64,000 nucleotides of DNA from CBFIGX01 sp965662265. GTDB taxonomy: Bacteria > Bacteroidota > Bacteroidia > Flavobacteriales > UBA7430. Shown here piece after piece: positions 35,671-44,922 of the stretch. Made by a program: the position numbers and the translations under genes. The notes under the pieces are model-generated. The model was not told the DNA's origin. It saw only the letters and a list, made by a program, of their open reading frames with translations, and did no database searches. The DNA lies in NCBI GenBank assembly GCA_965662265.1, contig CBFIGX010000001.1:248001-312000 (forward strand), read 5' to 3'. Each line of letters begins with the position of its first letter. Within the stretch, counting starts at the first letter, position 1.

Positions 35671-38193
35671 ATGAAATATTTGATTATGTTGTGTGTGTGT
35701 GCTTATGGTCAGGCTCAAATTTTAGATGACTTTTCTGATGGAGATTTAAGTCAAAACCCCAGTTGGTTTGGGACTCTAAATCATTTCGAAATAGATGATA
35801 ACTATTGGCTTCACTTAAATGCACCAAGTGAAGATGCAGCATCTTTTATTTGTATAGAAAATGTTTTGCTAGAAAACGCTACTTGGCAACTAGATCTAAT
35901 ATTAGATTTTAACCCTTCAGGGTCTAATTATATGGATTGGTATTTCATGGCAAATGATTCTAATTTATTATCCGCAAATAAGGCTTATTTTGTTCGTGTA
36001 GGTGGGACTGATGATGACATCTCATTATTTGTTCAAGAAGAAGGTGTTCAAACACTTCTTATTGATGGCTTGGATGGGTCTGTTTCATTATCTGAGGTTG
36101 TTGTAACGCTTAAAGTGACTCGCGAAGCTGGCGGACTATTTAAGTTGTGGTATAAAACCCCATCTACCGATTGGTTTTATGCAGGTTCCACAACAAACAA
36201 TCAATGCATCCAAGCACTGTATTCTGGCGTTCTTTGCAAGTATACATCGAGTCGAAGTGACAAGTTTTATTTTGACAATTACTACATTGAAGGTGAAAGT
36301 ATTATTGATAGTGTTCCCCCAAAGCTAAATAATGCTCTTATTAATACTCCGAAGAGCGTATTACTCTATTTTGAAAATGATGACTTTGGGCAAATACCCA
36401 TAACCACATTCGCTGTTTATCCTATGGAAGAATTTCCTTTAAACATTGAACAAAACGGAACACAACTTTTATTGAACTATGAAAATGATTTGCCAGTAAA
36501 TAGTTCTTTTTGGCTTGCGCTATCAATGATCTCTGATACAGCTGGAAATATAATGGAAGATACTATCGTTAATTTATATCAACAAAATCACGTACAATTT
36601 GACGTTATCATTAATGAATTAATGATAGACCCTGAACCTGCTGTCCAGTTGCCAAATGCAGAATATATAGAATTATACAATCGAGCTAACTATCCGATAA
36701 ATATGGATCAATGGTCTATACAGATTAACAATAATGTTTACAAGATTAATGATGCTACAATTGGGCCTCAAAACTATATGTTGCTCCTTAAACCAGAGGA
36801 TACTTTATATTTCTCAAACTTAAATTCAACAACAATAACATACGGAAATCTTAATAATACCAGTGCATTCATTACAATTTCTGATAGCAACTCTAACATA
36901 ATTCACCAGCTGGCATATACTACTGATTGGTATAAAGACGAAAACAAAAAGGACGGCGGTTGGAGTCTTGAACTAATAAACCCAAACCAAATGTGCTTGA
37001 GTGAACAAAATTGGAGAGCTTGTGAAAATATTACAGGAGGCAGCCCTGGCTTTGTAAATAGTGTTTTTAGCAATTACAACATTCAAAATGACTTATTCAT
37101 TGAATCTATCCAAATTATTAACTCTAACAGCGTAGCCATTAAGTGGTCTGAACTAATTTACAGTGACTTGTTAATAAATAAATCTAACTACCAATTTAAC
37201 AATAATTTAAGTATTGATAGTATTCATCATTCTTTCTCAGAAACAATCATCTATTTCATAAATGATATTGTTGAAAACATATTATATGAATTTACAATAG
37301 ACAGTGTCTATAACTGTAACGGGGATTATCATTACCAAGAACAATCATTTATCAAAGGTGTTTGGCCTGAACCAGGGTCACTATTAATTAATGAGCTGTT
37401 ATTTAACCCTGAAAAAGATGGCTATGATTATGTTGAACTTTACAACAACTCTGATGACTACCTAGAGTTATCTGAGATCATGCTTGGCAATTATGATAGT
37501 CTCACAAAAACTAGCATTAATGGTCGACCATTAAGTCACAACTTTTTGGCTTTAGAGCCTCACTCTTTCATATGTATTAGCGAAGATATTAATTGGGTTA
37601 AAGAAACTTACTTAAGTCAAGACGACAAATGTTATTTAGAAGTTGAAACGTTAGGCTCCTATCCAAACACTGAGGGGTCGGTTTGTATTACCAATTTAGG
37701 ATTAGAAATACTTGATTACTTTACATATGAGGAATCTATGCACTTTAACTTGCTAGAAAGCTATAAAGGTGTTTCTTTAGAGCGTTTGTCATTTATTGAT
37801 ACTTTGTGGTTTTCAGCTTCATCTAAAACAAATTATGGGAGTCCTGCAACACATAATTCTCAGGCTTCATATCAATATTCAACAAAAGAAATTGAGATTA
37901 TACCGGAACTCATTAGCCCAAATTTAGATGGGCGTGCTGACTTTGCAGAAATTAGTTTAAGCACTCAAAAGGCCACATATATTCATCTAAAGATAATTGA
38001 CTCTAAAGGAAGTGTTGTCTGGTCGAAAAGCAATCATGAATTCGTTAAGGAAAGTGCCACATGGATATGGGATGGCCTTGATAATAATGGGCAGCCACTA
38101 TCTATGGGAATATATATGTTACTTGCTGAATGTATTGCTGAAAATGGAGAAACGGAATATCTTAGACATCCAATTACCATATTTTACGATTAA
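35671..38193 (+). CDS. Large secreted lamin-tail domain protein with gliding-type C-terminal domain
   Basis: An 840-residue exported protein. A short signal peptide (MKYLIMLCVCAYGQA) is followed by a lectin-like beta domain (about 18-215: DDFSDGDLSQNPSWFG and onward). An Ig-like segment (about 218-300) comes next, then two lamin-tail domains (about 310-440, VIINELMIDPEP and AEYIELYN; and about 570-690, LLINELLFNP and DYVELYNN). The last 100 residues (ELISPNLDGRADFAEI, WDGLDNNGQPL, GIYMLLAE) resemble the gliding-motility-associated / FlgD-like C-terminal domain used as a T9SS signal. It is probably a surface or matrix protein with no visible catalytic centre. It faces the lysyl oxidase gene. 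Confidence 0.82.
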   Translation: MKYLIMLCVCAYGQAQILDDFSDGDLSQNPSWFGTLNHFEIDDNYWLHLNAPSEDAASFICIENVLLENATWQLDLILDFNPSGSNYMDWYFMANDSNLLSANKAYFVRVGGTDDDISLFVQEEGVQTLLIDGLDGSVSLSEVVVTLKVTREAGGLFKLWYKTPSTDWFYAGSTTNNQCIQALYSGVLCKYTSSRSDKFYFDNYYIEGESIIDSVPPKLNNALINTPKSVLLYFENDDFGQIPITTFAVYPMEEFPLNIEQNGTQLLLNYENDLPVNSSFWLALSMISDTAGNIMEDTIVNLYQQNHVQFDVIINELMIDPEPAVQLPNAEYIELYNRANYPINMDQWSIQINNNVYKINDATIGPQNYMLLLKPEDTLYFSNLNSTTITYGNLNNTSAFITISDSNSNIIHQLAYTTDWYKDENKKDGGWSLELINPNQMCLSEQNWRACENITGGSPGFVNSVFSNYNIQNDLFIESIQIINSNSVAIKWSELIYSDLLINKSNYQFNNNLSIDSIHHSFSETIIYFINDIVENILYEFTIDSVYNCNGDYHYQEQSFIKGVWPEPGSLLINELLFNPEKDGYDYVELYNNSDDYLELSEIMLGNYDSLTKTSINGRPLSHNFLALEPHSFICISEDINWVKETYLSQDDKCYLEVETLGSYPNTEGSVCITNLGLEILDYFTYEESMHFNLLESYKGVSLERLSFIDTLWFSASSKTNYGSPATHNSQASYQYSTKEIEIIPELISPNLDGRADFAEISLSTQKATYIHLKIIDSKGSVVWSKSNHEFVKESATWIWDGLDNNGQPLSMGIYMLLAECIAENGETEYLRHPITIFYD

Positions 38194-38214
38194 AAAAAGC
38201 CCCGAAGGGCTTTT
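38192..38214. terminator. Bidirectional terminator between two large secreted-protein genes
   Basis: An AAAAGCCC/GGGCTTTT stem with a CGAA loop, located exactly between two convergent stop codons. Confidence 0.8.
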
Positions 38215-38216
38215 CA

Positions 38217-41200
38217 TTAACGTATTACTTCTAACCGCTTGGTTATTGTTTTTGCCTCAGAAGAAAGCTTGTAGATATAAGACCCTGGAGCCAATTTACT
38301 TATATCAATAATTGTTTTGTGGTACCCTTCAGCGAACTGGCCATCGGCAAGGTCAAACACTTTCTTTCCAAGAACATTATACAGCTCTAAACTCAGGTTC
38401 TGATCGATATTCGAATAGAATGAAATTTCTGTGGAGGTAGAGGCTGGGTTTGGTATAGAATTAAAAAGTGTCAATTCTTTATTAGCATCGATATAGGCTA
38501 TAGATGTCGCGATGATTAATTCATCTTGAACAAATTCTTGTACTTGATTTGTTAACTCTAAATGCGATGTTTTACCTTCTAGTTTAGAATAAATCATCAT
38601 AGACCACTCTTCTGATACCATTAATCCATCCTTGAATGGGCTTGTCTGGTCATCTCCCCAAATGGTTATTAAGGTATGAGGTAAGGTTACCTTAGATGCT
38701 CCAACCATCATACCATGCGTATCATATACATATATCTCGTCTCCATCTATTACACCAATGTCCCAAGATTCTTGCGGAATAAGTAGATGCATATTTCTGT
38801 CTGTAACTAGCTCACAAGACACATTTTCTGTATTGTTATTAACTGTTGTATGTAAAGACATTCTATAAGAAACATTGTTTGCATTGAATGTTAAAACTCT
38901 TTGGCTATTCATTTTTACTTGATAGGCTTGCCCTGGCTGCATATTTCCAATTCCATTGAAGTTCCAATCTGGCAAATAAGCCAATCCGTAACCATCTTTC
39001 ACAATGACAACATCATCAACAACAGATTCAAATACGGCATCAGTAGGCGCTCCTGAATCTCTTAAATAGGCAATGGTATTCCATCCAGCATCAATTGTTA
39101 TACTGGTTTCTTCTGGTAAAACATAATCGCCATTAAAGCTTAACGAGTTCGCTGCAGTTGTTTTAATTTGGTACCCTTGTGTGTTGTTCCAATCTCCAAT
39201 ACCATTAAAATTCCAATCTGGTAAGTAGGCTAATCCTAAGTAATCTTTTACAATAACAACATCTGATATGATAGGGCTAATTATGTTTGCCATATCCATA
39301 TTAGAGCTTTGAATGTATGTAGATACTAAATTCCATCCTACTTCTAAATTTAAAACTTGAGTACCACCACCTGTGTACAAACAAGAGCCATCGTTGTGAT
39401 TCGCTAATGGGTTATAGTTATAAGCCATTTCATCAGTACATCCTGATACAAGCGTACATTCTTGATTTACGCCAAAGATATCTTTATAGCCTGCTGTTCC
39501 GGAAATTAATTTTTTGCCTTCAAGTAAAATCGACCAATTTAAATTGTTGTTCCCCTGGTATTCTGGAACAGTTAATAAATAGCATCCATTTTCTACGCAA
39601 ACATAGTCTACGCCGTCGAAACCATCTTCAAATGTTCCGTCAAAAGAGATGTCATTTTCGATAGACTGAATACTGTAATTTAGACCTTCCCAACCATTAC
39701 CATTGGTGCTAAACATATTTATTTCTAGGAGTACTTCATAGAATTCACATTCTAAATATTCACAAGAACCATCATCGTCAGTAGCAATTTGTTGGTAGTT
39801 AACAGCCGTAGAGTCAGTACACCCCATAACTACTTCATATTCGCAAGATCCATCATCTGTATTTGCGGAATCATCATAGTTAATGGCGTCTTCATCGGTA
39901 CATCCAAATACTATTATTGAAGCGCCATCACAGTCGTAAAACTGGCCAGAGTAGAGATATTCAAATGAAGAGCCAGAAAAGACTTGTACTCCACAAACGT
40001 AAAGATTAAATAGACCATTTCCAGAACCACTGGTTAAACCATCACCATAAGTGTCATAAATATTAAAGGTAATAGTTTGATCGTTTGGAACGCAAATAGA
40101 ATCTATGTAAACAGTATTTTGCAGGGTAAAATTATTTTGTGCAAAAAGCGTGTCGCCTGTTTCTGAAATTAAGTCCCAAGAAGTCTCTGCTGGATAAGGG
40201 TCTGTTTGAAGGTTCATAATTACTTGGTTAAAGCCTTCGCCACATTCTAAAGGATAGATACAAGAACCATCATCTGTATCTGCCGCTGCGTCATAATTTA
40301 GAGCTTGAGAATCAGTACAACCTTCTACAACATTTTCACAGAATGTGTTTACACTTAAATTTGCTTCAAATGGGGCAGTGCCTGTCATTACTGTATCCCC
40401 TGTTGCGTTAACAAGCTCCCAAGTAATTTCTTCTTGCCAAGTCCCACCATTAACCGTAATTAAAAAGCATCCATCACTTAAACAGAAATCGCTAACACTC
40501 TCAGAACCTGTTGTCATTGTCGTTTCATAAGAACTACCCTCTGCTGTATCGGTTACAATAAAATCGTTTCCGTTCCATCCATCACCATAAGAATCGTGAA
40601 GATATAATGTAAAGCTATTAGATGTTGAATCGCATTGAATAGGGTAAATACAAGATCCGTCATCATCTGACGCTGAATTGTTATAATTTAAAGCCTCTAT
40701 ATCAGTACAACCATAGACAGGGTACTCACAAGAACCATCATCCATCAGGGCTGTATTATCGTAGTTAAGAGCTGTAGAGTCAGTACATCCTACTACGGTA
40801 TTACACGTATCACTTAGGAAATTAAACTCAACGATGTCGGGACAAGCGCCCGAAGCATAAACATCCGGGAACCCTGCTGAACTTATGGCCCAAGAGATCT
40901 CGTACGGCCATCCACCTGTTTCAGGAACATTAATAATGTAACAACCAGGCATTAAACAGAATAATTGAGTTTCTTGACTTCCATCATCTAATGTACCAGT
41001 AGCGGTAGTATCGCCCCATTCATTAGTTATATAGTAATAATTTCCATTCCATCCGTCTCCATAAGAATCCATAAGATCCATTTGAACAACCCACTCTATG
41101 CCTTCCGCACAATATTCGCACGAACCATCTTCGGTATTAGCTGAATCGTCAAAATTTAATGCGAAAGGATCAGTACATCCATAATCGTAATATTCACATG

Positions 41201-42923
41201 AGCCGTCATCAAAAGTTGCAGCGGTATCATAATTCATAGCAACAGTATCCATACAGCCGTATGAGGGAATGTCTACTGTCAAGATCATATTAGGTGTAAA
41301 GGGATTAAATGTTGAGTAGTCATTTCCGAGTAAGTCATCAACAAGAGTGTTTCCACCTTGGTAAGGTAAATTTATTGTATGTGCATTTCCTTCTTGATCA
41401 GTAAAGAAAAGTGTGGAAATTAATTCTATCGAAAAGTCTCCTGATTGTTCAGAAATACCAGTTATTCCTCCGCATGAGTATCCTTGAGGAAGTGCACATG
41501 ATGGCGTAGAGCAAGCCCACTGTAATCCTTGTGGCAGGCCAGTTACTTGATTGATAGATAGGGAATCTAGAGAAATAGGTGTTCCGTTTAGAGTAATTGT
41601 TTCAGGAATGAGCAGTTGAATAGACTCAGTATAATATTCAAATAAAAATGCAGTAGATAACTCAACTGTATCTTCTGAGATATTTAAATCGTCAGAAAAA
41701 TTGAATCCTGTATTTGTTACGGTATTATCAATACTACAAACGTCTGTTATTGACGACCCATCAAATTCGGATGCAGCAACTACAACTGTTTCATTGCTGG
41801 TAGTTTCTAGTTCAAATAATACGTAAACAATGTTATTTGAATAATCTATTTCATACTGGGGTTCATAGTTATCTGTTTCCATATTGGTAGATACAGCCAA
41901 TACATACTCTCCATCTGCCAAGCCAGTTACATCTACCCACTGACATGATATCCCTGAACCGTATGTATCTGAGCAACCTGCACTAATACCCATAGTTGTA
42001 CAACCATAAGTAAAATTACATGCGGGATAGTTGGCACCTGCAGGAGCCTCACTTGCAACTGCACCTCCTAGATCCATAACACACCAGCCGTTTTTGTGGC
42101 CTATTGTTTCGCTAGGTTCGAGGCTAGGGTAATCATAAAGTCGATAGTTAGCATAACCCTCATAGTGAGCATGACCATGGCAATCATCCCAATAAAAGTT
42201 AGGGTTCAAATTTTCCACCCCGCCAGTTTGACCAATATAAAAATCTTCATTTCCATAGTTTGAAATAGTAGTAGTAAAGCGAAGCGTTTTTCGCTCTCCT
42301 GTTCCTGTTATACAGCCTTCTGCAACAAGACACTCATCAGAGCTAGTGAAAGAATTAATCTCTAAAGAGTTTAGAATTGTATTTACAGAAACTTGTAAAT
42401 CTGGTCCATTTAAACAGGTTCCATCTTCAAAAGTTGCATTTGGATTAAAATTTACTGCATTTGGATCCATACAACCGGGAACGAGTCCGAGGCATTCAGC
42501 TTGCGCGTCTGCAAAAGAATTACATCCTGCAGCATTGGCATATATTTGAACCGATTGAATGGTTCCAAAATCCAAGGCAGACTGCCAATCTAACACTGGA
42601 CAACAGCCGTCTAAATTTAGGTTGTTGTATATTGCTATGTCGTAGGCGTTCATAAGGCTTTCTAAAGGAGCTAACGAAGTAATAGACGTTTCATAAATAT
42701 TAAGATTTCCTTGAACAATGAGCAAGGTCGAAATAGGTTCTAGAGAAGTTATTTGAGTTCCAGTAATATTAAGTTCGCCAATAAATGCATCGCAACCGGC
42801 AAGTTCTTCTAATTGACTTTGTGTAGTAATGTAGGTTGCTTGATCTTCAACGCCGCATTGAGCATTTATTTTTGTTATACAAAAAGATAGCATAACAAGC
42901 AGGGAGGGGAATAATGTTTTCAT
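38217..42923 (-). CDS. Giant T9SS-secreted lysyl oxidase domain protein with nine Asp/Cys repeats
   Basis: A 1,568-residue secreted protein. Order: signal peptide (1-21); leucine-rich, receptor-L-like region (about 28-145); lysyl oxidase domain (about 174-372); unassigned beta region (about 375-550); then GCTD-type repeats (21 residues each; the first at 150-170, eight more between 556 and 1181) alternating with modules bearing DSYGDGWNGN-like motifs. Two tandem copies of a GWN...LAYLPDWNFNGIG module follow (about 1195-1350). A type A sorting domain (about 1485-1568) ends it. In the oxidase domain the copper ligands H249, H251 and H253 (CHGHAHY) and the cofactor residues K277 (GHKNGWC) and Y321 (SDTYGSGISCQW) are all present. 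It should oxidise primary amines, perhaps lysines, outside the cell. Confidence 0.88.
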   Translation of the reverse strand: MKTLFPSLLVMLSFCITKINAQCGVEDQATYITTQSQLEELAGCDAFIGELNITGTQITSLEPISTLLIVQGNLNIYETSITSLAPLESLMNAYDIAIYNNLNLDGCCPVLDWQSALDFGTIQSVQIYANAAGCNSFADAQAECLGLVPGCMDPNAVNFNPNATFEDGTCLNGPDLQVSVNTILNSLEINSFTSSDECLVAEGCITGTGERKTLRFTTTISNYGNEDFYIGQTGGVENLNPNFYWDDCHGHAHYEGYANYRLYDYPSLEPSETIGHKNGWCVMDLGGAVASEAPAGANYPACNFTYGCTTMGISAGCSDTYGSGISCQWVDVTGLADGEYVLAVSTNMETDNYEPQYEIDYSNNIVYVLFELETTSNETVVVAASEFDGSSITDVCSIDNTVTNTGFNFSDDLNISEDTVELSTAFLFEYYTESIQLLIPETITLNGTPISLDSLSINQVTGLPQGLQWACSTPSCALPQGYSCGGITGISEQSGDFSIELISTLFFTDQEGNAHTINLPYQGGNTLVDDLLGNDYSTFNPFTPNMILTVDIPSYGCMDTVAMNYDTAATFDDGSCEYYDYGCTDPFALNFDDSANTEDGSCEYCAEGIEWVVQMDLMDSYGDGWNGNYYYITNEWGDTTATGTLDDGSQETQLFCLMPGCYIINVPETGGWPYEISWAISSAGFPDVYASGACPDIVEFNFLSDTCNTVVGCTDSTALNYDNTALMDDGSCEYPVYGCTDIEALNYNNSASDDDGSCIYPIQCDSTSNSFTLYLHDSYGDGWNGNDFIVTDTAEGSSYETTMTTGSESVSDFCLSDGCFLITVNGGTWQEEITWELVNATGDTVMTGTAPFEANLSVNTFCENVVEGCTDSQALNYDAAADTDDGSCIYPLECGEGFNQVIMNLQTDPYPAETSWDLISETGDTLFAQNNFTLQNTVYIDSICVPNDQTITFNIYDTYGDGLTSGSGNGLFNLYVCGVQVFSGSSFEYLYSGQFYDCDGASIIVFGCTDEDAINYDDSANTDDGSCEYEVVMGCTDSTAVNYQQIATDDDGSCEYLECEFYEVLLEINMFSTNGNGWEGLNYSIQSIENDISFDGTFEDGFDGVDYVCVENGCYLLTVPEYQGNNNLNWSILLEGKKLISGTAGYKDIFGVNQECTLVSGCTDEMAYNYNPLANHNDGSCLYTGGGTQVLNLEVGWNLVSTYIQSSNMDMANIISPIISDVVIVKDYLGLAYLPDWNFNGIGDWNNTQGYQIKTTAANSLSFNGDYVLPEETSITIDAGWNTIAYLRDSGAPTDAVFESVVDDVVIVKDGYGLAYLPDWNFNGIGNMQPGQAYQVKMNSQRVLTFNANNVSYRMSLHTTVNNNTENVSCELVTDRNMHLLIPQESWDIGVIDGDEIYVYDTHGMMVGASKVTLPHTLITIWGDDQTSPFKDGLMVSEEWSMMIYSKLEGKTSHLELTNQVQEFVQDELIIATSIAYIDANKELTLFNSIPNPASTSTEISFYSNIDQNLSLELYNVLGKKVFDLADGQFAEGYHKTIIDISKLAPGSYIYKLSSEAKTITKRLEVIR
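38874..39341 (-). repeat. Tandem two-copy protein module in the lysyl oxidase protein
   Basis: Residues about 1195-1267 and 1278-1350 are two diverged copies. Both contain DVVIVKD, LAYLPDWNFNGIG and a YQ(I/V)K stretch, with a GWN opening. The second shared block is nearly identical, which implies a recent duplication. Confidence 0.75.
39381..42476 (-). repeat. Nine copies of a 21-residue GC(T/M)D...DDGSC repeat
   Basis: Copies start at residues 150, 556, 582, 712, 738, 868, 1007, 1034 and 1161. The pattern is GC[TM]DxxAxNYxxxAxxDDGSC with slight variation. The conserved Asp/Asn and the two cysteines suggest a small disulphide-bonded, calcium-binding module; calcium binding is inference. Confidence 0.8.
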
Positions 42924-43012
42924 TGTCAGATTTGTTTATACTTCAATCTTGTATCAAAAATTGTTCCATAAACAAGATAGGCGATAAATTAGATGGTGTA
43001 AAAAAGAAAAAA

Positions 43013-43110
43013 GGGCAAGCTACTTAAATCACAGTGCTACAACCCTCTACCCTTGCTGCGTTCCCACCCTGGGGGAATTCGAGGGGAGCTACTTGTCTAA
43101 GACTTGCCCC
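43013..43110 (-). ncRNA. ffs: Signal recognition particle RNA (small bacterial type, 4.5S)
   Basis: The minus strand encodes an RNA of about 98 bases. Its ends pair (GGGCAAG at the 5' end with CTTGCCC at the 3' end). The conserved tip contains CAGGGTGGGAACGCAGCAAGG, that is, the CAGG side, a GGGA (GNRA) tetraloop and the GCAGC side bound by Ffh. A TATCTTTG promoter element ends four bases upstream and a U-rich tract follows. Ends are set from the pairing and are approximate by a few bases. Confidence 0.92.
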
Positions 43111-43113
43111 GCG

Positions 43114-43121
43114 CAAAGATA
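43114..43121 (-). promoter_or_regulatory. -7 promoter element of the SRP RNA gene
   Basis: The minus strand reads TATCTTTG immediately before the 5' end of the RNA. It calibrates the distance from this element to a transcription start at roughly four to six bases. Confidence 0.65.
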
Positions 43122-43202
43122 CAACACTTTCTTTTTCGGACTAAGAAAAGCTGTTTTTTTTCAAATAAAAACCTCCTTATTTCAATATGGAGGTTAGTAA
43201 AA

Positions 43203-44744
43203 TTAACATTTTGCTAAAGCGTGTCTAACGCTTACTGCTTTGTCAATAATTTTATGAAGATTTTCTATAGGGACGCGTTCTTGTTCCATGCTATCTCGAT
43301 GTCTAATAGTTACACAAGCATCTTGTGCGGTTTCATTATCTACGGTAATACAAAAAGGAGTTCCATTAGCATCTTGTCTTCTGTAGCGTCTACCAATTGA
43401 GTCTTTTTCTTCGATAACACAGTTAAATTCAAGCTTCAAATCATCGTAAATCTTTCGAGCCAATTCAGGTAAGTTGTCTTTCTTTGTAAGAGGTAAAATA
43501 GCAGCCTTTACTGGGGCTAATACTGGTGGTAAGCACAAAACAACTCTTGTGTCATTTTCGCCTATTTTTTCTTCTCTATAAGCATTACACATGGTTAGTA
43601 AAAACATACGGTCTACTCCTATAGATGTTTCCACTACGTATGGAGTATAACTCTCATTGATTTGAGGATCAAAGTACTGTACTTTTCTTCCAGAATATTC
43701 TTGATGTGCTTTAAGATCAAAATCTGTTCTGGAATGTATTCCTTCTACTTCTTTAAATCCGAATGGGAATTTGTATTCAATATCTGCAGCAGCATTGGCA
43801 TAATGTGCTAACTTCTCATGGTCATGGAATCTGTAATTTTCAGGATCTATTCCTAACGAAAGGTGCCATTTATGCCTTGTTGCTTTCCAATACTCGTACC
43901 ACTTCATTTCTTCTCCAGGTCTCACAAAAAATTGCATTTCCATTTGTTCAAATTCACGCATCCTAAAGATAAACTGGCGTGCAACAATCTCATTACGGAA
44001 AGCTTTCCCTATTTGTGCTATACCGAAAGGAATTTTCATTCGCCCAGTCTTTTGCACGTTTAAGAAATTTACAAATATCCCTTGTGCTGTTTCTGGTCTT
44101 AGCCACAAATCACTAGAGCCATCTGCGGTAGCGCCCATCTTGGTCCCAAACATAAGGTTAAACTGACGAACATCTGTCCAGTTGGCAGTACCAGAAATAG
44201 GACATTTAATGTCGAGCTCCTCTATTAAAGCTTTTACATCTTCAAGATCTTCTTTTTCCAAACTTCCATTAAGTCGCTTAGAGATGTTCGTCATCTTTTC
44301 TTTATAACCCAATACTCTTGGATTTGTTTCTAAGAACTGGTCTTTATCAAATGCTTCACCAAAACGCTTAGCTGCTTTTTTTACTTCCTTGGCTATTTTA
44401 TTTTCTATCTTGGCAATATAATCCTCTACCAATACGTCTGCTCTATAACGTTTCTTAGAATCCTTATTATCTATCAATGGATCATTAAACGCATCAACAT
44501 GCCCTGAAGCTTTCCAAATTGTAGGATGCATAAATATCGCGGAATCGATACCTACAATGTTTTCATTCATCTTCACCATGGATGCCCACCAATAATCTTT
44601 GATGTTTTTCTTTAATTCAGAGCCATTCGAACCATAGTCGTAAACTGCTGCTAAACCATCATACAACTCACTTGATTGAAATACATAGCCATACTCCTTT
44701 GAGTGGGCTATTACCTTCTTAAAAATATCTTCATTATTTGCCAT
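43203..44744 (-). CDS. glyS: Glycine--tRNA ligase (single-chain, dimeric class IIa type)
   Basis: Charges tRNA-Gly. It is the single-chain form found in Gram-positives, eukaryotes and Bacteroidota, not the two-subunit form. The N-terminal GYVFQSSELYDGLAAVYDYG region, the LRPETAQGIFVNF motif near residue 220, FRNEI near 250, and the C-terminal anticodon domain (ALPLTKKD-type strand, RYRRQDANGTPFCITVDN) are complete. Length is 513 residues. A TAGTTTTG element lies four bases before the ATG. The name glyQS is also used for related forms. Confidence 0.95.
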   Translation of the reverse strand: MANNEDIFKKVIAHSKEYGYVFQSSELYDGLAAVYDYGSNGSELKKNIKDYWWASMVKMNENIVGIDSAIFMHPTIWKASGHVDAFNDPLIDNKDSKKRYRADVLVEDYIAKIENKIAKEVKKAAKRFGEAFDKDQFLETNPRVLGYKEKMTNISKRLNGSLEKEDLEDVKALIEELDIKCPISGTANWTDVRQFNLMFGTKMGATADGSSDLWLRPETAQGIFVNFLNVQKTGRMKIPFGIAQIGKAFRNEIVARQFIFRMREFEQMEMQFFVRPGEEMKWYEYWKATRHKWHLSLGIDPENYRFHDHEKLAHYANAAADIEYKFPFGFKEVEGIHSRTDFDLKAHQEYSGRKVQYFDPQINESYTPYVVETSIGVDRMFLLTMCNAYREEKIGENDTRVVLCLPPVLAPVKAAILPLTKKDNLPELARKIYDDLKLEFNCVIEEKDSIGRRYRRQDANGTPFCITVDNETAQDACVTIRHRDSMEQERVPIENLHKIIDKAVSVRHALAKC

Positions 44745-44748
44745 GGTG

Positions 44749-44756
44749 CAAAACTA
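44749..44756 (-). promoter_or_regulatory. -7 promoter element directly before glyS
   Basis: The minus strand reads TAGTTTTG, matching TAnnTTTG, four bases before the ATG of glyS. Confidence 0.5.
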
Positions 44757-44859
44757 CTAAATTGATTTATGGTTTATGGTACTTTTAAAACATGATGTTA
44801 CTTACAGGCTTATAAATGCCTTGTCAGAAACTAGGTTTATAATGAAAATTAATAACCAC

Positions 44860-44898
44860 AAAAACATCCTTTTATATAGCATACAAAAGGATGTTTTT
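44860..44898 (-). terminator. Terminator after nrdA
   Basis: An inverted repeat AAAAACATCCTTTT / AAAAGGATGTTTTT with a loop of about ten bases, 25 bases after the nrdA stop. Symmetric T runs allow use in both directions. Confidence 0.75.
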
Positions 44899-44922
44899 GA
44901 TCATTAACTATTGCTCTAACAC

